Shown here in pieces: positions 18,742 to 27,642 of a stretch of 64,000 bases of DNA (position 1 is the stretch's first letter; each line of letters begins with the position of its first letter). The notes below the pieces were generated by a model. It saw nothing but the letters and a program-made list of their open reading frames with translations. It was not told the origin of the DNA and did not search any database. The stretch comes from an uncultured Gammaproteobacteria bacterium (lineage in GTDB: Bacteria; Pseudomonadota; Gammaproteobacteria; Eutrophobiales; Eutrophobiaceae). The stretch lies in NCBI GenBank assembly GCA_951812995.1, contig CATOTD010000003.1, positions 88,825-152,824 on the forward strand, given 5' to 3'. Made by a program: the position numbers and the translations under genes.

Positions 18742-19545
18742 ATGAAGTTGTTATACGAAATAAAGGAGGCCTTTTTTAGGCTGTCTTTATATTATGCTAA
18801 AAGTATTTTATGGATTTTTCTATCTATATTGCTACTTGTCTTAATCTATTTTTCTTTTATATTAGGGTATACTTTTTTACTTAGCATAATTGATGATCCT
18901 ATGTCTTTAAAGCTAATCGAATCTTCAGTAACAAAAGAAATTAAATTTGAAAGAGGTATAACACAACACGAATTTAAAATTAAAAAATCGTGTGTTTATA
19001 AAATTTCCATTGAATTTGAAGGTAGCAGTTGCGGGAAAATTACCACCCCATTTTTTGATGATTGGTTGGTAGGAGAACGTGGTGCTCATCTCCCTGCAGA
19101 ACTAGATATTTTGATCAGAAATAATAAGCATGGTCTTCCAATATTTTCAAAGCATCTTAGTTATGGCGAGTCTGGACATATAGTTGGGAGCAACCTTAGG
19201 ACATTTTATGTAGGCCGTTATTATTTTGAACCAGGTATATATTTCTCTGAAATAGATATTAAGCGGGTATATAAAAAATTTTCTCCATTTACAGCTAAAT
19301 TATCATTAACACCTAATAATTTCAAACATGGTGGTTGCCCTACTATTACTGGCACAGTTTCTAAATCTGTAGAAGATTATTATTTTTCAGCCGCTGATGA
19401 TGGAAGTATATTGGCATTATTTCGTGATATGGTCACTATTACTTATGTTACTGTTGCTTTAACTTATCATACAGCAATTGGCATGATTGAAGAGTCCCCC
19501 GAGGCTGTAATGAGATACAAAAATAAGAAAAAATGTATGGCCTAA
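18742..19545 (+). CDS. Hypothetical membrane-anchored protein, 267 residues
   Basis: Unrecognised. A long hydrophobic stretch at about residues 20-50 (ILWIFLSILLLVLIYFSFIL) would anchor it in the inner membrane. The rest is an extracytoplasmic, beta-rich domain with a weakly hydrophobic segment near 225-245 and a Lys-rich tail. The region HEFKIKKSCVYKISIEFEGS resembles immunoglobulin-like carbohydrate- or lipid-binding folds in general pattern only (a DUF5625-like domain is a guess). GAGAGAT precedes the ATG. Strong AT bias unlike neighbouring backbone genes suggests acquisition by transfer. Confidence 0.65.
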   Translation: MKLLYEIKEAFFRLSLYYAKSILWIFLSILLLVLIYFSFILGYTFLLSIIDDPMSLKLIESSVTKEIKFERGITQHEFKIKKSCVYKISIEFEGSSCGKITTPFFDDWLVGERGAHLPAELDILIRNNKHGLPIFSKHLSYGESGHIVGSNLRTFYVGRYYFEPGIYFSEIDIKRVYKKFSPFTAKLSLTPNNFKHGGCPTITGTVSKSVEDYYFSAADDGSILALFRDMVTITYVTVALTYHTAIGMIEESPEAVMRYKNKKKCMA

Positions 19546-19626
19546 TATATAGACAACAGTATAAAATGATGGTAAGAAATATTTAGTTGTATGATAATGA
19601 CAATTTATAAAAGGAGAAATTAAATC

Positions 19627-19655
19627 ATGTCTAAGATAAAATCTATAAAAATAAA
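19627..19655 (+). pseudogene. 5' stub of a gene cut by the IS1595-type element
   Basis: A good AAGGAG site 10 bases before an ATG starts MSKIKSIKIK, after which the sequence enters the left inverted repeat of the element. The likely continuation is the frame on the other side of the element (21113 onward). No TSD is visible, so joining the two parts is inference. Confidence 0.5.
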
Positions 19656-19747
19656 GGGAATTATATACTTGACTCCAAGTTCACTACAAAATACAAACAC
19701 AATGATTTGTTAGTTTTTTCAAGTAACAAGCTCACCATGCTCACCTG

Positions 19748-20088
19748 TTACCTTATGCAATTTTTCAATTGCACTCCATTTTGGGTTAAACCATCTTTTC
19801 TTGTCTTTCGTTTGCACGCAACGACAATAAAAAGGTTTTTATCGGTTTTTTATCTTTGTTGAATACTGCAATATCAAGCGGATACTCTTTTTTGGTATCA
19901 GATGGCCTTACTTTTACACGCCACTGTGGTCGTGTTTGTAATTGTTCTTTGGGGTATCCGTAATCTTCGACAAGTGTTTCGGAAAAGACTTGTACTGCTT
20001 CTACTTCTTCTGGCGTAGCTTTTACTTCTTCACCACTTATATAGTCTTTGATGTAACCTTCTCTCATTATCGTCCTGTATATCCGCAT
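19748..20088 (-). pseudogene. Passenger: type I restriction HsdR N-terminal-like nuclease, broken
   Basis: IKDYISGEEVKATPEEVEAV, then PKEQLQTRPQWRVKVRPSDT and YPLDIAVF match the start of HsdR-N (type I restriction R-subunit nuclease) domains. In an A-rich run after FNKDKK the frame shifts; the continuation reads KNLFIVVACKRKTRKDG where relatives have ECK, so the catalytic Glu appears to be Ala. The fragment ends about 30 residues later. It lies 19 bases downstream of the transposase inside the inverted repeats and so travels with it. Confidence 0.7.
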
Positions 20089-20107
20089 TCTATTTCCATT
20101 GCTTTGC

Positions 20108-21037
20108 TCATGCTAGCACCTCGCGATAGGTAATCCGTTTACCTATCGCGTTGCTTATAAGTGATTCTATACGTTGATTGGTTGGTAACTTACATGGTCC
20201 GTTATTCAGTCTAAAAGTCACTTCGTTCACATAGCGATGTAAGTGTTTAGTGCTGGCATGATGCCATACCCCATACAGACCGCGTTTGAGTAAAGCCCAG
20301 ACACTTTCAATGCTATTGGTATGAATGTTGTTTGAACCCACATATTCTCCCGCACTATGGGTTACCGTACCATGCTGATAAGCAGACTGTAAATGCTGAT
20401 ATGACCTGTGTTCATCTGTGTAAATGGTGGCCCCATATTCCACTGAACAGCCAATCTCTTTGTGCAGGGTCGGTATATCAGTTGATGGGATAGGCTTAGC
20501 CCTTGTGCGGCCACCGCGCTCACGCATTCCGACCACTACCTGCTTGCCAGCTACGCCACGGCCTGCGCGGACTTTCTTGTGTTTGTGTTTGTTATGTTCC
20601 TTCCCACCGATATAGGTCTCATCAATCTCAACAATGCCAGAAAGTAAATTATCTGTATTATCGTTACAGGTTTCACGAATGCGGGCCTGCATAAACCAGG
20701 CGGTCTTTTGAGTTACTCCGATTTGTTTAGATAACTGCAAGCTAGATATGCCCTTGCGCGAGGTGACAGTTAAGTAAATAGCATATAGCCATTTATGTAG
20801 TGGAACATGAGAACGTTCAAAGATAGTGCCGGTTCTCACCGTAAACTCACTCTTACAGTCCCGGCATAAGTAATATCCTGTCCGCTTTCCTTTGCGCGGG
20901 GTAATACGCTTAAATTCCCCACAATGAGGACAGGATATGTAATCTCTCCAGCGTTGTCCCTCAAAATACAATCTAGCGGCTTCAGCATCCGGAAACTGGC
21001 GAAATAACTCAAATGTGGATATGGCATTGTCTTTCAT
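20108..21037 (-). CDS. IS1595-family transposase
   Basis: 309 residues, apparently intact. An N-terminal zinc-ribbon is visible (CPHCGEFKRI and YYLCRDCKSEF, four Cys), followed by a helical region and the DDE-type (ISXO2-like) core: EIDETYIGGKE, IYTDEHRSY, and NIHTNSIESVWALLKRGLYG. The ATG lies about 75 bases inside the right inverted repeat. This is the only transposase in the window with no visible lesion. Confidence 0.93.
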   Translation of the reverse strand: MKDNAISTFELFRQFPDAEAARLYFEGQRWRDYISCPHCGEFKRITPRKGKRTGYYLCRDCKSEFTVRTGTIFERSHVPLHKWLYAIYLTVTSRKGISSLQLSKQIGVTQKTAWFMQARIRETCNDNTDNLLSGIVEIDETYIGGKEHNKHKHKKVRAGRGVAGKQVVVGMRERGGRTRAKPIPSTDIPTLHKEIGCSVEYGATIYTDEHRSYQHLQSAYQHGTVTHSAGEYVGSNNIHTNSIESVWALLKRGLYGVWHHASTKHLHRYVNEVTFRLNNGPCKLPTNQRIESLISNAIGKRITYREVLA

Positions 21038-21112
21038 TGATGACCCTCCGTTTTATTGCATTTTTATGTTAGATTATATGGGTTATCTATTGGAGTTAAG
21101 TATATAATTCCC

Positions 21113-21469
21113 TTTTTTTTAGATAACACTTGCCCTTTAGCAAGGGATGCTACGGATTATTGGTCTGAGCAAGATATTAATGTATTGCTTGAGTTTTGTC
21201 ATAAAATAAGTAATCGATTTTTTAAACCCATGTATGATGCAGAAAGAAAAAGGCTAGCGGCATTTAAAAAATGCAAGGCGAAAGAAAAACATATATCATC
21301 TAAAAAAGCTTATGATCATTGTCCTTCTTGTCAAAAAGTTGTTAATAACGTGAATAATAGTGGTGTAGGTAAGGTAGCAGGAGAAAGTGATATCCAAAGC
21401 CTTATAGATTATATGCAAGATATTATAATTGAATCCAACAAAAAGCTGGATGAAACATTAGCCTTATAG
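21113..21469 (+). pseudogene. 3' part of the interrupted unknown gene
   Basis: Open frame emerging from the right inverted repeat: FFLDNTCPLARDATDYWSEQ, a Lys-rich middle, CPSCQKVV and a helical tail IQSLIDYMQDIIIESNKKLD. Function unknown. The tail is followed by a 62-bp tandem duplication that changes the frame of the last residues. AT-rich like the 18742 gene. Confidence 0.5.
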
Positions 21470-21521
21470 ATTATATTGAAGATATTATACGCGAATCCAG
21501 CAAAAAGCTAGATGAATTATA
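21398..21521 (+). repeat. 62-bp tandem duplication at the gene's 3' end
   Basis: Two adjacent diverged copies beginning agccttatagattatat, with a period of 62 bases. As 62 is not a multiple of three, the second copy is read in another frame and a TAG arises at its start; read in its own frame it would encode LIDYIEDIIRESSKKLDEL. Confidence 0.85.
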
Positions 21522-21593
21522 ATCTAACTAAGTTGTGGTTGTGTTGTTGTAGGCAGTGGCAAAAAGCGATAATGCCGTGATGCCTTGCAACAT

Positions 21594-21623
21594 AAAAAAA
21601 CCCGCTTTATGCGGGTTTTTTTA
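21594..21623. terminator. Bidirectional intrinsic terminator
   Basis: aaaaaaacccgc-tttat-gcgggttttttt: a short GC stem with a 5-base loop, a T run on one side and an A run on the other. It can stop plus-strand transcription from the accessory patch and minus-strand transcription from rho, whose stop is about 240 bases away. Confidence 0.9.
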
Positions 21624-21859
21624 TGTATAAAATCAATGGCTCAATCATTGCGTCTGCATTCACCGCGCCTTATACCGGCGTATGTCGCAAGCGGAAAATA
21701 GGTCATGATTTTCAGTGCCTGAATAAGAATGCTAGCTTCTCATCCATTCATTATGTTTGATATGTTGCAAGATATATCGAATAAACTATCAATTTGACAG
21801 AATCGTTTAAGATTGATTATAACCGTAGCAGACGACCGTAATGTTGCACTGAAGTGATT
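21624..21859. other. Spacer between terminator and rho
   Basis: No gene or recognisable RNA seen. It probably carries the 3' untranslated region of rho. Confidence 0.4.
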
Positions 21860-23116
21860 TCAGCGCTTCATCGCCTCAAAGAATGCGGCATTATTTTTAG
21901 TCGCTTTTAATCGTTCCAGCATAAATTCCATAGCACCGAGTTCCTCCATAGGATGTAGCAACTTGCGTAATATCCAGGTTTTTTGTAGTTCACCTTCATG
22001 AGTCAATAACTCTTCGCGACGGGTGCCTGAACGGTTAATGTTAATGGCCGGATAGATGCGTTTTTCAGCAATCGTACGATCCAGATGCAATTCCATATTG
22101 CCGGTACCTTTAAATTCTTCGTAGATCACATCATCCATTCTTGAGCCAGTATCGACCAGCGCGGTCGCAATGATAGTCAAGCTGCCGCCTTCTTCGATAT
22201 TACGTGCCGCGCCAAAAAAACGTTTTGGCCTTTGTAATGCATTCGCATCTACCCCGCCAGTGAGTACCTTGCCGGAGGTGGGAATAACCGTATTATAGGC
22301 ACGGGCAAGTCGGGTGATGGAATCGAGTAGGATCACAACATTCTTTTTGTGTTCTACGAGACGTTTCGCATGCTCAATTACCATTTCCGCAACCTGTACG
22401 TGACGACTGGCGGGTTCATCAAAGGTGCTGGATATGACTTCACCACGCACCGAGCGTGCCATTTCGGTTACTTCTTCAGGGCGTTCATCAATTAATAAAA
22501 CCATGAGATGGACTTCTGGATGATTGCGTGCGATAGATTGCGCAATACTTTGCAAGATCATCGTTTTACCTGCTTTTGGCGGCGATACGATGAGGCCACG
22601 TTGTCCTTTGCCAATGGGTGATGCGAGATCAATAATGCGCGGCGTTAAATCTTCAGTACTACCGTTACCCTGTTCGAGGATTAGACGTTCAGTGGGAAAG
22701 AGCGGTGTCAGGTTTTCAAATAAAATCTTACCTTTGACTTTATCGGGTATTTCAAAATTGATCTCATTTATCTTGAGTAAGGCAAAGTAGCGTTCGCCGT
22801 CTTTTGGAGGGCGAATTTTGCCGGCAATATTGTCACCCGTGCGGAGATTGAAACGCCTTATTTGACTCGGCGAAACATAAATATCATCGGGTCCTGCCAG
22901 GTAAGAACTACCCGCAGATCGTAAAAAGCCAAACCCGTCTTGCAATATCTCCAAGACACCATCGCCATGGATATCTTCCCCTTTTTTGGCCTGCGCCTTT
23001 AGTATTTCAAATATAACATCCTGTTTGCGTGAACGGGCAATATTATCAAGGCCAAGTTCGGAAGAGAGAGAGACAAGTTCTGAGGCTGGTTTTTGTTTAA
23101 GTTCTGTTAGGTTCAT
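21860..23116 (-). CDS. rho: Transcription termination factor Rho
   Basis: Hexameric RNA helicase that terminates transcription. The N-terminal helical domain begins [17 protein letters not shown]; the OB-fold RNA-binding site includes [13 protein letters not shown]; Walker A is SPPKAGKT (about residue 183), with Q- and R-loop region [16 protein letters not shown]. 418 residues matches E. coli (419). trxA lies 191 bases upstream on the same strand, the conserved trxA-rho order; the gap may hold a leader, but I do not recognise a specific regulatory element. Confidence 0.98.
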   Translation of the reverse strand: MNLTELKQKPASELVSLSSELGLDNIARSRKQDVIFEILKAQAKKGEDIHGDGVLEILQDGFGFLRSAGSSYLAGPDDIYVSPSQIRRFNLRTGDNIAGKIRPPKDGERYFALLKINEINFEIPDKVKGKILFENLTPLFPTERLILEQGNGSTEDLTPRIIDLASPIGKGQRGLIVSPPKAGKTMILQSIAQSIARNHPEVHLMVLLIDERPEEVTEMARSVRGEVISSTFDEPASRHVQVAEMVIEHAKRLVEHKKNVVILLDSITRLARAYNTVIPTSGKVLTGGVDANALQRPKRFFGAARNIEEGGSLTIIATALVDTGSRMDDVIYEEFKGTGNMELHLDRTIAEKRIYPAININRSGTRREELLTHEGELQKTWILRKLLHPMEELGAMEFMLERLKATKNNAAFFEAMKR

Positions 23117-23307
23117 AGGTTTTGGGTGTGGGTAAAAATGGAAATTTTTCTTAAAAAATGCGGAGCGTTTACAAATCTAAAGCGAGTTAAAGTTTTTGTG
23201 GATTAAAGCGGTTTGATTTCGGTTGGTTAAGTTATTACTTAAAACCCATTGGTTCAAAGTAGCACGCGTTTCGTGATTCGTCCAGCTAATTTTTATAAAA
23301 CCTCTGC

Positions 23308-23634
23308 TTAAATGTTTGTGTCGATAAAAGCTTCTAACTGAGACTTGGATGCGGCTCCAATCTTCGTCGCCGCAACCTCACCATTCTTGAACAAAATGAG
23401 TGTTGGTATGCTTCTAACACCATAGCTTGCAGGTGTACTTTGGTTGTCGTCAATATTAATTTTGGCAACTGTCAATTTACCGTTATATTGTGTAGCGATT
23501 TGATCTAGAATAGGGGCTATACTCTTACAAGGACCACACCATTCAGCCCAGAAATCCAGAATTACAGGTCGTTCTGATTTCAAAACTTCATCTTCAAAAC
23601 TTGAGTCTGTAACATGCAATATACTTTCAGTCAT
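23308..23634 (-). CDS. trxA: Thioredoxin 1
   Basis: Cytosolic disulfide reductase. The active site WCGPCK lies at about residues 31-36 within [17 protein letters not shown], and the cis-Pro in [14 protein letters not shown]. 108 residues is exactly the family size. Upstream of rho and divergent from the RhlB helicase gene, as in E. coli. Confidence 0.98.
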   Translation of the reverse strand: MTESILHVTDSSFEDEVLKSERPVILDFWAEWCGPCKSIAPILDQIATQYNGKLTVAKINIDDNQSTPASYGVRSIPTLILFKNGEVAATKIGAASKSQLEAFIDTNI

Positions 23635-23883
23635 TTAATTTATAATCCTTATAGTATTGTTTGGGTGTCAATTTCAACGAAATTAACGCTTAATTGCAAG
23701 TTTGATATTTAGCGGTTGCCCAACTAGGCACACGATTTAATTAAAAACTGACAATAGCACGTAAATATGCCCTGTGGGAATGCAGTCAATCGGATATCTA
23801 AACAGACTCGAATAGGAAAACCTGCATTACGATTCATCACGCTATCGCTTCTTATGCAACATATTATATCGCTGGATTAATAA

Positions 23884-25161
23884 ATGACACTAAAAATTAT
23901 GAATACCCCTGAGTTTAAGCAATTTTCACTAGACGAGAGACTCTTGCAAGCCTTAACTGATATCGGCTTTGTAAAATGCACCCCTATCCAGGGAGAATGT
24001 TTACCATTGCTGTTAGCTGGACATGACATTGCAGGTCAGGCACAGACTGGCACTGGCAAGACAGCGGCATTCTTGCTTTCGACCTTGCACTTTTTACTCA
24101 AGAAACAAGCACGGCCAAATAGTAATTTACGGGCCTTAATCATTGCTCCGACGCGAGAGTTGGCAATACAGATACATAAAGATGCAGCGATATTCAATCA
24201 ATATTGCGGATTAAGATTGGCACTGGTTTATGGTGGCATAGATTATGAGAAGCAACGCGCAACAGTGGCAGCGGGCGTTGATATTTTGATTGGCACACCC
24301 GGTCGGTTAATTGATTATTTTAAACAAGGTGTCTACACATTAAAAGGGATCGAGATCGTTGTTCTGGATGAGGCTGATCGCATGTTTGATCTCGGTTTTA
24401 TCAGTGATATTCGCTACCTTCTGCGACGGATGCCAAAACCAGAAAAACGTTTGAACATGATTTTTTCAGCAACATTGTCGCATCGAGTGATGGAATTGGC
24501 TTATGAACACATGAATAGTCCAACGCTGGTAAAAATCAATCCAGAACAGGTGACTGCGGATAAGGTGACACAAGTTCTGTACCATGTTGCAAATAATGAA
24601 AAAATTTCTCTGTTACTGGGCTTGTTAAGAAAAATGGACCCACAAAGGACTATCGTATTTGTAAACACAAAACGTATTGCAGAGAAAGTCTGGTCCTATC
24701 TTGAAGGGAATGGTATTCATTGTGCGATATTATCAGGTGATGTCCCGCAACATAAAAGACAAAGGCTATTCAAGCAGTTTTCTAAAGGCGAATTAGTTGC
24801 ATTAGTGGCAACAGATCTTGCAGCTCGTGGGCTACATATACCTGATGTCAGTCATGTTTTTAATTTTGATTTACCACAAAATCCGGAAGATTATGTACAT
24901 CGAATTGGTAGAACAGCACGGGCTGGCGCAAGTGGTGATGCCGTCAATTTCGGTTGTGAAGATTACATTTACTCCTTGATGGATATCGAAAAATTTATTG
25001 GTTATCCTATCCCAACAGTACCTATAACAGAAGATTTACTCATAACGCCAGAGCCACCAGTGCGGCGCAAACATCATGAACAAGTCCACAAAAAGCAGAA
25101 GAAAAAAACGGGTCGGCAATCACGACAGGCGGGTAAATCAGGTAGTCGTAGAATTTCTTAA
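23884..25161 (+). CDS. rhlB: DEAD-box RNA helicase RhlB
   Basis: ATP-dependent RNA helicase, in gammaproteobacteria a partner of RNase E. Motifs in order: Q-motif CTPIQGECLP, Walker A AQTGTGKTAAF, PTRELA, DEAD (VLDEADRMFDLGF), SAT, and HRIGRTARAG. A basic tail (KKQKKKTGRQSRQAG) follows the core. 425 residues is close to E. coli RhlB (421). The identification over other RhlE/RhlB paralogues rests on the divergent trxA-rho neighbours. Confidence 0.93.
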   Translation: MTLKIMNTPEFKQFSLDERLLQALTDIGFVKCTPIQGECLPLLLAGHDIAGQAQTGTGKTAAFLLSTLHFLLKKQARPNSNLRALIIAPTRELAIQIHKDAAIFNQYCGLRLALVYGGIDYEKQRATVAAGVDILIGTPGRLIDYFKQGVYTLKGIEIVVLDEADRMFDLGFISDIRYLLRRMPKPEKRLNMIFSATLSHRVMELAYEHMNSPTLVKINPEQVTADKVTQVLYHVANNEKISLLLGLLRKMDPQRTIVFVNTKRIAEKVWSYLEGNGIHCAILSGDVPQHKRQRLFKQFSKGELVALVATDLAARGLHIPDVSHVFNFDLPQNPEDYVHRIGRTARAGASGDAVNFGCEDYIYSLMDIEKFIGYPIPTVPITEDLLITPEPPVRRKHHEQVHKKQKKKTGRQSRQAGKSGSRRIS

Positions 25162-25273
25162 AGGGACGCTGATTATCCATCCATGAATTAATCAGCGTTG
25201 CGCAAAACGCAAGTTTTATTTCATTTTCAATAGCACGATACCAGTGCCGCTAGAAACATTGATAAGCGTCTCT

Positions 25274-25939
25274 TTAGTCCAATATTTGTTTTATCCAGGC
25301 CCCAATAGCGACTACTTCTTCAAGACAGACCGCGTGTTGCATCCTGTATTCATGCCATACAACGCTGTAACCGTGCGTCTTTAGGCTTGCACACGAGGCA
25401 CGTCCCTGCTCTATCGGGATAACAGGATCAGAAATACCGTGCGCCATCATGATGGCAATGTTTTTAGCAGCGACAGCTTCATTTTTAAGCAGGTGGGGTA
25501 GTGGCAAGTAAGTTGACAATGCTAATAAACCTGCCAGAGGTAATGGAAAACGTAAACCCGCATGTAACGTGATCGCACCACCTTGAGAAAATCCTGCCAG
25601 GATGATTTTTTTAGATTCAATGCCTGCTTCAATTTCAGCATTGATATAGCAATTAATCAGATCTGAAGACTCGATAATTGATTCTGTATCTTCTTCATCA
25701 CGCAGGTTTGGCGATTTCACGTCATACCAAGCACGCATACGCATACCATCGTTTATAGTGACAGGTCGTAGCGGCGCATGTGGAAAGATAAAGCGGATAC
25801 CTAGCTCATCCGCGAGGTCCATCTCTGGTACTATTGATTCAAAATCATGGCCATCTGCCCCGAGCCCATGTAGCCAGATGACGCTTGCTTTGTGCGTCTT
25901 TTTGGGTTCAATGATGATTGCGTTCTGGTTGAATGACAT
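25274..25939 (-). CDS. Carboxylesterase/phospholipase family hydrolase
   Basis: Alpha/beta hydrolase of the YpfH/EstB-like carboxylesterase family. SVIWLHGLGADGHDFESIVP is the conserved N-terminal oxyanion region; the nucleophile Ser is in GFSQGGA (about residue 116), Asp in GISDPVIP and His in MQHAVCLEE. 221 residues is usual. It acts on short-chain esters or lysophospholipids in relatives; the substrate cannot be told. It stands alone, convergent to rhlB. Confidence 0.9.
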   Translation of the reverse strand: MSFNQNAIIIEPKKTHKASVIWLHGLGADGHDFESIVPEMDLADELGIRFIFPHAPLRPVTINDGMRMRAWYDVKSPNLRDEEDTESIIESSDLINCYINAEIEAGIESKKIILAGFSQGGAITLHAGLRFPLPLAGLLALSTYLPLPHLLKNEAVAAKNIAIMMAHGISDPVIPIEQGRASCASLKTHGYSVVWHEYRMQHAVCLEEVVAIGAWIKQILD

Positions 25940-26067
25940 CTTACTATCCCGTTATTTAAAGGCTGATGATATATCCTTGCAGATCCTGATTCAATGCAAG
26001 TTATTTTTTCTTTGACTGTATTTTGTTATGCTCATGGAAACCAATAAACGTATCAGAGGATGCCAGA

Positions 26068-26214
26068 ATGAAGAGAGACGACAAGATAAAGATGATCAGG
26101 TTGGGGATAATACTTATGTTGTTGTCTTATGTCTCGGCGTGTGGACAAAAAGGGAAACTCTACCTGCCTCCTGACGCAAGTCTTACGGTTGCTTATACTG
26201 TCAACACTGCCTGA
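26068..26214 (+). CDS. lptM: Small lipoprotein LptM (YifL)
   Basis: 48-residue lipoprotein. After a basic start (MKRDDKIKMIR) a hydrophobic segment ends in the lipobox YVSAC, and the mature part begins CGQKGKLYLPPD, the family signature. LptM assists LptD assembly in E. coli. I chose the ATG preceded by AGAGGA. It lies just upstream of lysA, which is conserved. Confidence 0.92.
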   Translation: MKRDDKIKMIRLGIILMLLSYVSACGQKGKLYLPPDASLTVAYTVNTA

Positions 26215-26220
26215 TTGTTC

Positions 26221-27474
26221 ATGTCTGAGTTCCATTATAAAGACGGCTTGTTAAATGTCGAAGGTGTTTCTTTGGCAGAGATTGCCAGTCAATTCGGCAC
26301 ACCTTGCTATGTTTATTCTCGCAAAGCAATTGAATCTGCCTGGCTTGAATTTGATCGTGCATTGCAATCACAAAAGCATCTTGTCTGTTATGCAGTGAAA
26401 GCCAATTCAAATATTGGCATATTAAATCTATTGGCAAGACTGGGGGCTGGTTTTGACATTGTATCAGTCGGGGAACTAGAACGTGTTCTGCGCGCGGGTG
26501 GCAAACCTGACAAAATTGTTTTTTCAGGTGTTGGAAAACGCAAGGATGAAATGCAAGCAGCACTAAAAGCAAATGTTAAATGTTTTAATGTTGAGTCAGT
26601 CAATGAATTGGTAAGACTCAATGGCGTTGCCGATAAAATGCAAAGGCAGGCACCTGTATCTTTAAGAGTCAATCCTGATGTTGATGCAAAAACCCACCCG
26701 TATATTGCAACTGGTTTGAAAGATAACAAATTTGGAATTGCCTCTGAAAATGCAATTGCTACATATAAACTCGCCGCAACGTTGCCGCATATCAGTATTC
26801 AAGGGATTGCTTGTCATATCGGTTCACAAATCACAACGCTGACACCTTTCAAAGATGCCTTGTTAAAAGTGTTGACATTGCTTGAGCAGTTAAAACAATT
26901 AGGCGTGACGTTAAGGCATATTGACTTGGGTGGCGGGCTGGGTATCTGTTACCAAAATGAAGCGCCGCCTGCGAGAGCCGCTTACATTCAGGCAATTATT
27001 GCCACACTCAATAATAAAAATATCGAACTCATTATAGAGCCTGGTCGTAGCATTGTTGGTAATGCGGGCATTTTGTTGACGAAAGTAGAATATCTGAATG
27101 AATCCGCAGACCGTAATTTCGCCATTGTCGATGCGGCGATGAACGATTTAATTCGCCCCGTACTCTACAACGGTTGGCATGCGATTAAGCGCGTTGTTAA
27201 AGCCACAAACGCAGAAGAACGTGTTTATGATGTCGTAGGCCCGGTCTGTGAAACGGGTGATTTCCTTGGGAAAAATCGGTTACTACGATTAACGCATGGT
27301 GATCTATTGGCGGTTTGTGCTACCGGTGCCTATGGTTTTACCATGGCATCGAATTATAACTCACGACCAAGAGTGGTAGAAATCATCGTTGCTGGCAAAC
27401 ACGCTTATGAGATACGCAAGAGAGAACGCATTGAGGATTTAATGACTGGTGAAAATTTGCTACCCGAATCTTAG
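26221..27474 (+). CDS. lysA: Diaminopimelate decarboxylase LysA
   Basis: PLP enzyme making lysine from meso-diaminopimelate. The PLP lysine lies in CYAVKANSN (about residue 60), followed by HIGSQI, the Gly-rich DLGGGLGI, EPGRSIVGNAG and the active-site VGPVCETGDFL. 417 residues is normal. An in-frame TTG two codons earlier is possible, but the ATG is better. dapF, often next in gammaproteobacteria, is absent; glutamine synthetase lies convergent. Confidence 0.97.
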   Translation: MSEFHYKDGLLNVEGVSLAEIASQFGTPCYVYSRKAIESAWLEFDRALQSQKHLVCYAVKANSNIGILNLLARLGAGFDIVSVGELERVLRAGGKPDKIVFSGVGKRKDEMQAALKANVKCFNVESVNELVRLNGVADKMQRQAPVSLRVNPDVDAKTHPYIATGLKDNKFGIASENAIATYKLAATLPHISIQGIACHIGSQITTLTPFKDALLKVLTLLEQLKQLGVTLRHIDLGGGLGICYQNEAPPARAAYIQAIIATLNNKNIELIIEPGRSIVGNAGILLTKVEYLNESADRNFAIVDAAMNDLIRPVLYNGWHAIKRVVKATNAEERVYDVVGPVCETGDFLGKNRLLRLTHGDLLAVCATGAYGFTMASNYNSRPRVVEIIVAGKHAYEIRKRERIEDLMTGENLLPES

Positions 27475-27586
27475 ATCTTGTAGATATTGTAAGGTTATGT
27501 TGCTTTTTACTGGCGGTAGGGAAGTCGATGCCATTGACTAACAGAAATTAAGATATAAAGCGCATGCAACGCATTCTTGAATCTGA

Positions 27587-27616
27587 AAAAACTGGATCCA
27601 GTGACCTGCTGAATCC
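27587..27616. terminator. Hairpin between lysA and glutamine synthetase
   Basis: An 8-bp stem aactggat/atccagtt with a 13-base loop lies between the convergent genes. No long T run follows on either strand, so termination activity is uncertain. Confidence 0.4.
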
Positions 27617-27642
27617 AGTTGTGTTATTTAACTGATTGTCGC

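Larger units (their letters stand above)
19656..21112 (-). mobile_element. IS1595-family element with passenger gene (1457 bp)
   Basis: Terminal inverted repeats of about 23 bp with one mismatch: gggaattatatacttgactc at the left and its complement ggagttaagtatataattccc at the right. Inside are an intact transposase and, downstream of it on the same strand, a broken HsdR-N-like gene. Flanking bases (aaaataaa, tttttttt) show no direct repeat, so the 8-bp duplication usual for this family is not recognisable. Confidence 0.9.
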
